This document shows, one piece after another, positions 16,657 through 24,965 of a stretch of DNA of 41,064 nucleotides. A model generated the notes under the pieces. That model was not told the DNA's origin. It saw only the letters and a list, made by a program, of their open reading frames with translations, and did no database searches. Within the stretch, counting starts at the first letter, position 1. Each line of letters begins with the position of its first letter. Location: contig WOYM01000090.1 in NCBI GenBank assembly GCA_011620785.1, positions 1 through 41,064 of the forward strand, written 5' to 3'. This stretch comes from Methanothrix sp. (GTDB lineage Archaea > Halobacteriota > Methanosarcinia > Methanotrichales > Methanotrichaceae). The translations under genes were made by a program, and so were the position numbers.

Positions 16657-17652
16657 TCAAGCTGGCACAGCCACATAGATATTGTGCTTATTGGATACTA
16701 TCTTCACCCGCACGCTCCCCTCTTTTTTCGGGCAGTCCACCACCGATACCACCCGATTCTTTGCCACTCCAAGCTGCTCCCCCTCCACCCAGCCGGGAGC
16801 TCTTATCTCCACTTTGGCCTTCTCATTTCTCTTGAAGACCGTGGGGATCATGGGCCGCTTCTCAATTTCGAAATCCTGTGCCTTGAGCCTCAGGGGCAGA
16901 GAGAACTCCTCCTCCCACTGCGGCATGCTGCGGTTATAAAAGTGCCACCAGTTCTCCGCCCGAACGCCCCGCGGCGATCGGCCCAGCCGGTAGTGCTCGA
17001 ACTTCTGAATCCCCAGGGGCGGCCATTTCTTTCCCGCTCCAGCTTTAATGGCAAAATCGATCAATTTTGGAATCTCCTGGTCGTTTATTCCCGGAATGTA
17101 CACCGGAGCGATCAATAGATCGATTCTGCTTTTGGCAATATTTTCCGCTGTCTCTATAAGCTCCTGGACATCAAATCCCGGCCTTCCCGCCAGATATGCC
17201 GCCAGCTCCGGATCTAAAGCGTGCATGGAGAGGTTGATCCTGTCCAGCCCCGCCTCCTCTAAAGATCCGATCATCTCCTCATCCAGACGAGTGCCATTGC
17301 TCTGCATGGAGACAATGCCGACCTCTTCTATCCCCTTCAGCCTCCTTACCAGCTCCACGATATCCGGATAGAGCATAGGCTCCCCAGGGGAGTCGATATG
17401 GCACTCCACCCCGGGTCCCTTGAAGGGGGCTATCTCCTCAACCGCCTCCATCAGATAGTCCAGGTCCACCTGATAGTCTGTCACCCTTGACCTCGATCTG
17501 GGACCGGCATCAACCGAGCAGAAGGGGCAGCTCAGGTTGCAGCCGCAGCTCGGCCTTATCTGCAGGAGATTGCTCCCCCGATCCACCACTCCGAAGTACA
17601 GACATCCCACCAGCGGTATGTCCGACTCCCTTGTCACATGAAAAAGAGACAT
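16657..17652 (-). CDS. Radical SAM protein with C-terminal TRAM-like domain
   Basis: The 331 residues include the radical SAM cluster motif CNLSCPFC near residue 39, which holds a [4Fe-4S] cluster, then the GEPMLYPD segment and a TIM-barrel pattern to about residue 235. The last 60 residues (VEIRAPGWVEGEQLGVAKN and on) are a small beta domain resembling TRAM, suggesting RNA binding. It looks like the archaeal COG2100-type Fe-S oxidoreductases; the reaction is unknown. It lies 9 bases after the subtilase gene on the same strand, so the two may share a transcript though no functional link is apparent. Confidence 0.85.
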   Translation of the reverse strand: MSLFHVTRESDIPLVGCLYFGVVDRGSNLLQIRPSCGCNLSCPFCSVDAGPRSRSRVTDYQVDLDYLMEAVEEIAPFKGPGVECHIDSPGEPMLYPDIVELVRRLKGIEEVGIVSMQSNGTRLDEEMIGSLEEAGLDRINLSMHALDPELAAYLAGRPGFDVQELIETAENIAKSRIDLLIAPVYIPGINDQEIPKLIDFAIKAGAGKKWPPLGIQKFEHYRLGRSPRGVRAENWWHFYNRSMPQWEEEFSLPLRLKAQDFEIEKRPMIPTVFKRNEKAKVEIRAPGWVEGEQLGVAKNRVVSVVDCPKKEGSVRVKIVSNKHNIYVAVPA

Positions 17653-17661
17653 GTTAAAGGA

Positions 17662-20600
17662 TCAGGGTATGACCACCGTACCATTTTCCCGTCTCAATAC
17701 CGCACCCTCTGCTGCCGGGAAGGGAAGATCAGAGTCAGAGCCTGCTGGGACCACCGACTCCTGAGATGCCATGGCCTCCCCAGACCCAGGCACCGCTCTA
17801 AATGCTAGGGGGTCCATCTCCTCTGAGGTCCAGGCCAGGTCTCTATTCTCCAGCTCCTCCCCGTCAGAGGTCAGAACCAGATCAACCAGCCGAATCCGAG
17901 AGACCTCCTCCTGGATAATAAAATCTGAGGGACTGAACTCGAGGCTTAGGGTGTGGTTGCCCGGATTAAGGCTCTTTTCCATACTCTGGTATCCGATCTC
18001 CTCTCCGGAATCATCCAGGATGAACCCATCGATCCGATAGGTTCCAGGCTTTGTCACCGATAGGTTGACCCCAACGGCTATAGCCTCCACAGTGGTCTGA
18101 TTGACAAATCCGCTGATGTAGGCAGGAGGCGCCTGGAACTCTTTGGGATCACGATCTATGCGGATATCCTCTTCATAGCGATCAAGGTAGTTGCCAGTAT
18201 TATCGTAGAGGACCAGGTTCTCGATTCTGATGGGGCCGCACTTGGCCGCTCTCCAGATATCGGTGCCGCTGACGTTGACATGGATATCTCCATCCTCATC
18301 CAGCCTCTGGCTCTGATCTATCACATCGATCCTATTCCCAAGGCAATCGTTCACCACCCCATTCAGCCTGAAATCTCCCGGAATGGTGACATTCACCCCG
18401 AATCCCAAAACCAGCTGGTCATGCCTGCCGTCGTTGTCCTCATCCAGCACCTTTTCCGAGTTCAGGCCGACAAGCCTTGATCCGGCCAGTGAGATGCTCA
18501 CCGGGATCTGGATGCTGCTGTTGTTAGCCCAGATCTTTATGTATCCCTCCAGCTGGTGTTGGGCAGGATTCTCGGGCAAGGCAAGGCTGGCCCTGAGGGT
18601 TTGGTTGCTGCCGGCCTCCAGCCGGTCAGGGCCGTTGATGCTGATCCAGCTCCAGGGCTCCTCCTTGTATTGTTTGACAGTGAGCTTGAAGGGCTGACCG
18701 GTTTCGGGGACATTATACCCATAGACGTTGATCGCCCACCTGCCAGCCTGGGGATTGGAGACCTCCACAGGACCGAGATATCCCGACCCCAGATCCGCAT
18801 GCTCCTCGCTTGCCATTCCATCGGGATCCTCAAAGACCAGGGCCACCTCGCTGTATCTGCTGCCGTCAATGGTGGCAAGCTCTGCAGAGAGCCTTATGGT
18901 CTCATCGGTTACATTCACCGTCTGGTTCCAGATCTGCTTCAATCCCACTCTGTCCTCATACTCCGTCAGGCTTTCGTTCTCGATAACTGCCGCATAGCTC
19001 AGATTCTCCATCGTCTGGCCTTTGTTCTCCAGCAGGATCTCGATGCTGGCATTCATTCCCGGATTGGCGGAGTCTATGTGCCACCGCTTGGGAGTGGGCT
19101 CGATCATCTCCTGCTCCACCTGGAGGGAATAGCTGGCATTAACGGATGCATTCTCGCTATACACGGCCACAAGCCACCTTCCCGAAGGCGGGCTCTCGAT
19201 TGCCACCCTCTTGGAGCTGCCCTCCGGCCCTCCAGCATAGTACTCGCTGGTGGGGGATATCAGGAACAGGTCCAGGCTGGAGCCAAGGTCCGTGGAGCTG
19301 GCGTTGGTGGAGCTGGAAGCCGTTGAGTTGGAATCAGTTCGATCAGCATCAATGGAATCCAATTCGGAGTTCCAGTCCAGCCTGACCTCAATCCCCCTCG
19401 ATCCCACCGGCAAATCCAGATAATAGTAATCCCACTGGTTCCCGGTCAAGCTTCCGGAATTCCCTCCCCTCCCCTGGGAGATGGATAGGGGCTCTGCCAC
19501 CGTCAGGCTGACCGGTATCTCAAGGACCGTCTCTCCGGAGTCGGTGATATCAAGCGATCCGGAATAATCTCCAGGATCCGTATCTTCCGGCACCTGGATG
19601 GATGCGGCAAAGACATGCTGACTGTTGGATGATATATGCTCAGGAAGGGCCTGCAGGCTGACCCAATCTGCTATCTCCCCCTGAGCGGAGAGGGAAATCC
19701 CGTCTCTCTCCCGGTTGCTGAAGAACACGAACCTGGTATTCCAGTCGCGGTCTCCAGGAGCAAGGGCATAGACCTTCTTCTGCGGCCGGTCTGCTCCTGT
19801 ATCCAGGCCCACATAGACCCCTTCTCCTGAGGGCAGATATGCCCACCGACCCGGCTTCCACAGGTCAGGCACAACGCCGCTCATCCCATCTCCCAGTTCT
19901 TCCAGGAGCTGGTAGGAATGGAGAGCATCAAGGAGGCCCGTTCCCTGATAGTATGACTCATAAGCCACCCCATGGGTGTTGTTGAGCTTGGCCGCTCCCC
20001 TGGTCATCGCCCCCTTGATCCCTGCGGGAGTTAGGTTGCTCCTCTCCTGCAAGAGAAGGGCAGCGAGACCTGCGGCAATGGGAGTGGAGAGGCTTGTCCC
20101 CGATTCCCGGGCATAATAAGTATCAACATACTCCGGCCCCTCAAGGCCAGCAGGCACTGTGGAGATGATATCCATTCCCGGAGCGACGACATCCGGCTTG
20201 ATCCTGTCGTCCCTGGTCGGTCCGGAGCCGGAGAAGCTGGCCATATGCCCCGCAGCATCGGTTGAACCCAGGGTGATGACATTCACCCCGTCGCCTGGAG
20301 AGTCGATCAGCCCCGGAGGCAGGGCGAAAACGATGGGCACAAACAGGAAATAGACGTCCTTGCCGCTTCTCTCTTCCTTCTGGGAGAGCTCGACCGGAGA
20401 GCCGCGAAGCTGGCTGGACGATGCTCCCGACAGCTGATTCTCGTTTTCGGTGCTGTTGCGGTTGCCCGCAGCCACACATACCACCACACCCTGATCGGCG
20501 GCATTATCTGCGGCCATGGTTATGGGGGGATTGGTCTCGCCGAGGTTTATCCCTCCCAGGCTGAGGCTCAGAACATCAGCGCCATTGTAGATGGCCCACT

Positions 20601-21435
20601 CAATGCCGGCGATGATATCCGATACCCTGCCGTCGCCATTCTGGTCGATCACCTTGACATTGATCAGGCTCGCACCGGGGGCTATTCCCACATTTCTTCC
20701 GTCCGAGCTGGCACCTGAGCCGGCAATGATCCCGGCGATCATTGTGCCGTGGCCCAGGAGATCATCTGCTGTGATCTCATTGGCCAGGAAGTTCTTCTCA
20801 GCGATCACCTTGCCGATCAGATCGGGATGATTCTTGTCGATGCCTGAATCGATCACCGCAACGTTTACCCCCCGGCCATCGATCCCCATCTCCCATAGCT
20901 TATCCGCTTTGATGATCCGGGCAGGAGAGATGTAACCATCTGACGGGTATTGATCTGACAGGTTACCGTCCTCTTGACCTGACCAGGAGGCATTGCCAGA
21001 ACGACCAATCGAGGTATTATCAGAATCGTTATCCTGCCCATCGACGGTATAAACCAGAGCATTATCCGGTGCAGATGCAGTATCCTCGCCTGGTGCCGAT
21101 ATCTTCGCAGGATCATCGAAATAGATGGCAGATACTCTATCGCTCTCTGCCATCTTTTGGATGGCTGTGCCGCTTGCTTCTCCTGCCAGGCCGGGGATGA
21201 GCCGGTAGCTGTACTTGACATCAAAGCCGCCAAAATCCGGAGCCTCGGTGCCCTTCAGCATCACAATCACAGGTATCCTTTCCTCTCCCGCACCATCGAG
21301 CATCTCTGCCAGATCGGCATCTATCTTTCCGACGGCATCAGATGACCCTGCTTCGGCTATCTGCGCTCCGGCCACGGCCAGGAGAAGCACGCTCGCTGCA
21401 GAAATTAAAATAAAAGCATTTCGATCCATGATCAA
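17662..21435 (-). CDS. Secreted subtilisin-like (S8) serine protease
   Basis: A 1257-residue exported protease. A signal peptide (about residues 8-30) is followed by an inhibitor-I9-like propeptide (PVIVMLKG to about 110). The S8 triad is visible: Asp in AVIDSGIDKNHPDL (196), His in LLGHGTMIAG (229) and Ser in ESGTSLSTPIAAG (about 446). The oxyanion Asn lies in VCVAAGNRN. Beyond residue 520 follow several beta-sandwich modules with many N-glycosylation sequons. The protein ends without a membrane helix or PGF-CTERM tail, so it is probably released or held by the cell envelope. Divergently placed from the archaeosortase gene. Confidence 0.95.
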   Translation of the reverse strand: MIMDRNAFILISAASVLLLAVAGAQIAEAGSSDAVGKIDADLAEMLDGAGEERIPVIVMLKGTEAPDFGGFDVKYSYRLIPGLAGEASGTAIQKMAESDRVSAIYFDDPAKISAPGEDTASAPDNALVYTVDGQDNDSDNTSIGRSGNASWSGQEDGNLSDQYPSDGYISPARIIKADKLWEMGIDGRGVNVAVIDSGIDKNHPDLIGKVIAEKNFLANEITADDLLGHGTMIAGIIAGSGASSDGRNVGIAPGASLINVKVIDQNGDGRVSDIIAGIEWAIYNGADVLSLSLGGINLGETNPPITMAADNAADQGVVVCVAAGNRNSTENENQLSGASSSQLRGSPVELSQKEERSGKDVYFLFVPIVFALPPGLIDSPGDGVNVITLGSTDAAGHMASFSGSGPTRDDRIKPDVVAPGMDIISTVPAGLEGPEYVDTYYARESGTSLSTPIAAGLAALLLQERSNLTPAGIKGAMTRGAAKLNNTHGVAYESYYQGTGLLDALHSYQLLEELGDGMSGVVPDLWKPGRWAYLPSGEGVYVGLDTGADRPQKKVYALAPGDRDWNTRFVFFSNRERDGISLSAQGEIADWVSLQALPEHISSNSQHVFAASIQVPEDTDPGDYSGSLDITDSGETVLEIPVSLTVAEPLSISQGRGGNSGSLTGNQWDYYYLDLPVGSRGIEVRLDWNSELDSIDADRTDSNSTASSSTNASSTDLGSSLDLFLISPTSEYYAGGPEGSSKRVAIESPPSGRWLVAVYSENASVNASYSLQVEQEMIEPTPKRWHIDSANPGMNASIEILLENKGQTMENLSYAAVIENESLTEYEDRVGLKQIWNQTVNVTDETIRLSAELATIDGSRYSEVALVFEDPDGMASEEHADLGSGYLGPVEVSNPQAGRWAINVYGYNVPETGQPFKLTVKQYKEEPWSWISINGPDRLEAGSNQTLRASLALPENPAQHQLEGYIKIWANNSSIQIPVSISLAGSRLVGLNSEKVLDEDNDGRHDQLVLGFGVNVTIPGDFRLNGVVNDCLGNRIDVIDQSQRLDEDGDIHVNVSGTDIWRAAKCGPIRIENLVLYDNTGNYLDRYEEDIRIDRDPKEFQAPPAYISGFVNQTTVEAIAVGVNLSVTKPGTYRIDGFILDDSGEEIGYQSMEKSLNPGNHTLSLEFSPSDFIIQEEVSRIRLVDLVLTSDGEELENRDLAWTSEEMDPLAFRAVPGSGEAMASQESVVPAGSDSDLPFPAAEGAVLRRENGTVVIP

Positions 21436-21533
21436 CCAAACCTATAAATGGTGTGAATCCAGCCCCCACCAAGTTCATATCATCGCGGTGTAAGTAGATA
21501 ATGCTAAATAAACCTGTGGTACTTCTTAGGTGA

Positions 21534-22313
21534 ATGATGTTGGACTGGCCGGCTTCTTATCTGCTCTGGATCAGCTTGCTTCTGCTGCTTGTATCATCCC
21601 TGACCAAAAAGAGCCTCATCGCCCTGTCCGGATGGCTCCTATTTGGCGTGTTCTGGCTGAATCAGCCCGGGCACTATCTGGCCATCAATGACTACTTCAA
21701 TGCCATCCTCTTCGCTGCTGCCGGTCTCATGTGCTTTTATATGGCCTGGATTATGACTCGAAGGAGCGGCCCCTCCAAAGCCCAGCTCTGGGCGAGCTAT
21801 GCCGCTGCAGTATGCGGAATGGTCTATTTTCCATTCGCCGAGATCGAGCCCCTGAGAGAGGCACTGATAGGGTTTACCACCCTCATGACTGTGCAAGCCC
21901 TTCAGGCTCTATCTGTTCCGGTGGTCATGCCCAGCTGGAATATCATGACTCTGAACGGCAGGTCGGTGGAGATCATCCTCGCCTGCACCGCCATTGAGAG
22001 CATCGCTCTCTTTTCAGGAATCATCATATCCGTCCGAGCACCAATCCGCCGCAGGGCGGCAGCTCTTGCGGTCTCCATCATCTCCATCTATATCCTGAAC
22101 CTAGTGAGAAATGGATTCGTGATCATGGCCTACGGCTGGAGCTGGTTTGGAAGCGCAAGCTTTGAGGTTGCCCATAATTTGATCGCCAAGATAGGATCTG
22201 TTGCTGCTCTCTTGCTGATATCCTATATGATATTCCTGCTCCTCCCCGAGCTCCTCTCGATCATAGATGAGCTGGCAGCGGACATAAGACACCCCAGAGG
22301 AGATGCCGCTTGA
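21534..22313 (+). CDS. artA: Archaeosortase (ArtA-type)
   Basis: A 259-residue integral membrane protein with about seven helices and the exosortase/archaeosortase triad: Cys in LACTAIES (near residue 150), Arg in LVRNGF (near 193) and His in VAHNLIAK (near 214). Archaeosortase A cleaves the C-terminal tripartite tail of surface proteins and passes them to a lipid anchor. Its stop overlaps the next gene (asd) by TTGA, and asd overlaps pssA by ATGA; the same three functions are known to be linked in haloarchaeal surface-protein lipidation. AGGTGA lies just upstream of the ATG at 21534, so the second ATG at 21537 is also possible. Confidence 0.85.
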   Translation: MMLDWPASYLLWISLLLLLVSSLTKKSLIALSGWLLFGVFWLNQPGHYLAINDYFNAILFAAAGLMCFYMAWIMTRRSGPSKAQLWASYAAAVCGMVYFPFAEIEPLREALIGFTTLMTVQALQALSVPVVMPSWNIMTLNGRSVEIILACTAIESIALFSGIIISVRAPIRRRAAALAVSIISIYILNLVRNGFVIMAYGWSWFGSASFEVAHNLIAKIGSVAALLLISYMIFLLLPELLSIIDELAADIRHPRGDAA

Positions 22314-22975
22314 AGCTGGCAAAAGACTCCCGCGGCTGGATATCGGTGCCCATTATCCTGACCGCTGCCCTGGCCGCTGCCGGGAACTGGTACATATCAG
22401 CTGCCGCTTTTATGGGTTCGCTGTTCATGATATTCTTTCACCGGGACCCAGACCGTTTGCCGCAAAGCGAGGGTATGCTCTCTCCAGCTGACGGAAGGAT
22501 CATTCAGGCTACCCCTGAGAAGGTCACCGTATTCATGGGCCTCGGCGATGTGCACGTTAACCGGTCGCCTTTAGATGGGACGATAATGAGCGTCGAGCAA
22601 AGGAAAGGCACTCACCTCCCAGCTTTTCTAAACCGCTCGTGCCAAAACCAGCAAAACAGAATTAGAATCGATACCGAGGACGGAGAGATTCAGCTGTGTC
22701 AGATCACCGGGACCATTGTAAGAGAGATCATCTGTTATGTCAAACCCGGAGATCACGTCCTCCGGGGGGAGAGGATAGGCATGATCCGCTTTGGCTCGCG
22801 GGTGGAAACCACCATTCCCAGGGGATATAAGTTGCAAGTGGCCATTGGAGATAGCGTCCGGGCGGGGAAGACGGTGCTTGCCATCAAGTGCCTTTCGGAG
22901 CTGCCAGGAGTTCCAGTGGCATCAGGTTCATCAGGAGTTCTAGTCTCTTCTGGGTCATCAGGGGTCACTTCATGA
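22310..22975 (+). CDS. asd: Archaeal phosphatidylserine decarboxylase
   Basis: Converts archaetidylserine to archaetidylethanolamine using a pyruvoyl group. The 221 residues have two N-terminal hydrophobic segments, then the conserved FFHRDPDRLP, LSPADGRI and GDVHVNRSPLDG blocks. The self-cleavage site is the Ser of RFGSR near residue 165. The start is TTG at 22310 overlapping the artA stop. The C-terminus carries a short Gly/Ser/Val repeat (GSSGVLVSSGSSGV) not seen in typical members. It is coupled to pssA by an ATGA overlap, giving a contiguous route from CDP-archaeol to the ethanolamine lipid. Confidence 0.93.
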   Translation: MKLAKDSRGWISVPIILTAALAAAGNWYISAAAFMGSLFMIFFHRDPDRLPQSEGMLSPADGRIIQATPEKVTVFMGLGDVHVNRSPLDGTIMSVEQRKGTHLPAFLNRSCQNQQNRIRIDTEDGEIQLCQITGTIVREIICYVKPGDHVLRGERIGMIRFGSRVETTIPRGYKLQVAIGDSVRAGKTVLAIKCLSELPGVPVASGSSGVLVSSGSSGVTS

Positions 22976-23643
22976 ATATCCTGCGCGCCCTCCGGCCGCC
23001 AGACCTGTTCACCATGTTGAACATCGCTCTGGGATTTGCTGCCATCCTCGTCATCTGCGAATCGCAATCTCTGGATTTTTTAAAGATCGCAGTCGTTCTC
23101 ATAATATTAGCAGCGACAGCAGATGGCCTGGACGGATTTGTAGCCAGAAAGAAGGAATCCGGTCCCCTGGGGGCTAACCTGGACTCCCTGGCAGACCTGG
23201 TGTCCTTTGGTGCAGCGCCGGCCTTTCTTGTTGTTCAGGCCTTCAGCCTCCCCTTCCAGATCTGGCCGGCAGCGATCTTCTTTGTCATCTGTGGAGCCCT
23301 CCGCCTGGCCAGGTTCAATATCTCAAACAAGAGCGATCAGCTCTTCGAGGGCCTGCCCATTCCTGCTGCAGGCATGGCTCTATCAGCCAGCGCCCTATTG
23401 GGGCGGCCTGGGCTTACCGTTACACTCATGCTCATTTTGGCTTTGCTCATGATAAGCAGCATACCATATCCCAAGATAAGGGACAAGAGAGTCCTGTCTA
23501 TATCGGGCCTCTTCACCATTGCTGCCGCCTGGGCGGTCTTTTTTCAGAGCAATACCATTTACACCGCCACACTGTTGGGCGCTCTGATAATCATGTATCT
23601 GTTAAGTCCGGTGGTGATTTCACGCCTACAAAAAGGGAAATAG
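22972..23643 (+). CDS. pssA: CDP-archaeol serine O-archaetidyltransferase (PssA family)
   Basis: A 223-residue membrane enzyme that transfers serine to a CDP-activated lipid. The CDP-alcohol phosphatidyltransferase motif is intact: DGLDGFVARKKESG followed by GANLDSLADLVSFG, giving the D-G-AR-G-D-D pattern, near residues 46-70. About six hydrophobic helices follow. The true start is ATG at 22972, four bases inside asd, although the frame is open further upstream. It supplies the substrate for the decarboxylase encoded just before it. Confidence 0.93.
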   Translation: MNILRALRPPDLFTMLNIALGFAAILVICESQSLDFLKIAVVLIILAATADGLDGFVARKKESGPLGANLDSLADLVSFGAAPAFLVVQAFSLPFQIWPAAIFFVICGALRLARFNISNKSDQLFEGLPIPAAGMALSASALLGRPGLTVTLMLILALLMISSIPYPKIRDKRVLSISGLFTIAAAWAVFFQSNTIYTATLLGALIIMYLLSPVVISRLQKGK

Positions 23644-23948
23644 CAGCCTTTGAGGCAGGAATAAAGCTGGGAGCACTTTACCACCAGTTCGTGGGCTCGC
23701 CAGTGGGAATGAGGACAGCATCCAGCCTGGAGAAGGCCATCGAAGATAGTATCTCCCTTCAGCCTTATGTGCGGAGGGTCGAGGTGAGGATAGACCGGGA
23801 TATGCTCTCAGAGAATGTCTTCGGCTACGGCGAGCTGGAAGGGAGGATGATCTTGGCCCTGGTGGAGATAGAATATGAAGGGGAGGTGATCTCCGCCCGG
23901 CTGGAGTATGACCGGGAGAGGTGCTATCCCCTTATGAGCCTGAAATAG
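23622..23948 (+). CDS. mptD: Archaeal dihydroneopterin aldolase (MptD)
   Basis: Small enzyme of tetrahydromethanopterin synthesis (dihydroneopterin aldolase). The first conventional start in this frame is ATG 23691, but the conserved family N-terminus FEAGIKLGALYHQFVG is encoded upstream of it (about 23649-23696), so that start is too late. No in-frame ATG, GTG or TTG exists back to beyond 23520. ACG at 23622, giving (M)PTKREIAAFEAG in the place where relatives begin, is my best guess. The C-terminal half includes SLQPYVRRVEVRID and ends YPLMSLK. The product would be about 108 residues. Start is uncertain; the family call is firm. Confidence 0.78.
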   Translation, partial: TPTKREIAAFEAGIKLGALYHQFVGSPVGMRTASSLEKAIEDSISLQPYVRRVEVRIDRDMLSENVFGYGELEGRMILALVEIEYEGEVISARLEYDRERCYPLMSLK

Positions 23949-23952
23949 GCCA

Positions 23953-24867
23953 TTACTCAAACTCTATAGTGCCCGGCGGTTTTGGGGTCAGGTCGTAGAC
24001 CACCCTGGAGACCGTCGGGATCTCTCCGGTGATCCGGCCAGAAATGCGCCTGAGAACCTGCCAGGGAAGCTCCATCGCCTCTGCGGTCATGGCATCGCGG
24101 CTGGTGACTGCGCGGACGGCGACCACATAGCCATAAACCCGGTTGTCTCCTTTGACCCCGGTTGCCTTTCCCAGGATGGCGGCAAATGCCTGCCAGGGAG
24201 AAAACTCTTCCACCTCCTCCTCAACAATGGCGTTCGCCTTTCTGACCACATCCAGCTTGTCCCGAGTGACCTCTCCCACGATCCTGACCGACAGCCCAGG
24301 ACCGGGAAAAGGCATCCTTTCGCTGATCTCAGGGGAGAGGCCCAGAGCCCTTGCCACCTGGCGGACCTCGTCCTTGTAAAGGTCGCGCAGAGGCTCGACT
24401 ATGGTCTTGAACTCTATCCGGCTGGGGAGACCTCCTACATTGTGGTGGGCCTTGATGCCTCCATCCGACTCGATTCTGTCTGGATAGATGGTGCCCTGAA
24501 TGAGGCAATCGCCGCCGATCCTGCGCGCCTCTTCCTCGAAGACCCGGATGAATGTCTCACCCACCATCATCCTCTTCTCTTCGGGATCAACAACCCCTTC
24601 AAGAGCCTCTAGAAATCGGTCCTGGGCATTGACCCGCACCAAGCCCAGATCCTTGAATAGCTCCTCAATCCGATCGGACTCTGACTGCCTCATCAGACCG
24701 GAGTCCACATAGACAGGAACCAGCCGGTCACCCAATGCCCGATGGGCAAGCATAGCGCATACCGAGCTGTCTACGCCCCCAGATAAACCGATAATAGCGC
24801 GACCCTTAATATCGCGCTTGATCTCTGCAATGGCGTTCTCAATGAAACGCTCCGCATTCATGGCCAT
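23953..24867 (-). CDS. guaAB: GMP synthase subunit B (ATP-PPase)
   Basis: ATP-pyrophosphatase half of GMP synthase; in archaea the glutaminase half is a separate protein. About 304 residues with the P-loop GLSGGVDSSV near residue 27, the QGTIYPDRIESDGGIKAHHN block, the ERMPFPGPGLSVRI motif and the C-terminal dimerisation domain ending KPPGTIEFE. The open frame begins at 25017 but homologous sequence begins at NAERFIENAI, so I place the start at ATG 24867 (ATG 24861 is the alternative). Convergent with mptD (4 bases) and divergent from the DUF39 gene at 24966. Confidence 0.95.
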   Translation of the reverse strand: MAMNAERFIENAIAEIKRDIKGRAIIGLSGGVDSSVCAMLAHRALGDRLVPVYVDSGLMRQSESDRIEELFKDLGLVRVNAQDRFLEALEGVVDPEEKRMMVGETFIRVFEEEARRIGGDCLIQGTIYPDRIESDGGIKAHHNVGGLPSRIEFKTIVEPLRDLYKDEVRQVARALGLSPEISERMPFPGPGLSVRIVGEVTRDKLDVVRKANAIVEEEVEEFSPWQAFAAILGKATGVKGDNRVYGYVVAVRAVTSRDAMTAEAMELPWQVLRRISGRITGEIPTVSRVVYDLTPKPPGTIEFE

Positions 24868-24965
24868 GATTAGCATGCCCGAGTCCCAAGATTTGAGGTT
24901 TACGGTGACGACATCTCCTCTGGCGATCGCAGCTGCTTTATGCTGATGGTCTGAATGCGATAGCC

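Noticed and set aside
18556..19326. 256-codon plus-strand frame inside the subtilase gene
   Set aside because: It is antisense to the beta-sandwich region of the protease, with no motif of its own.
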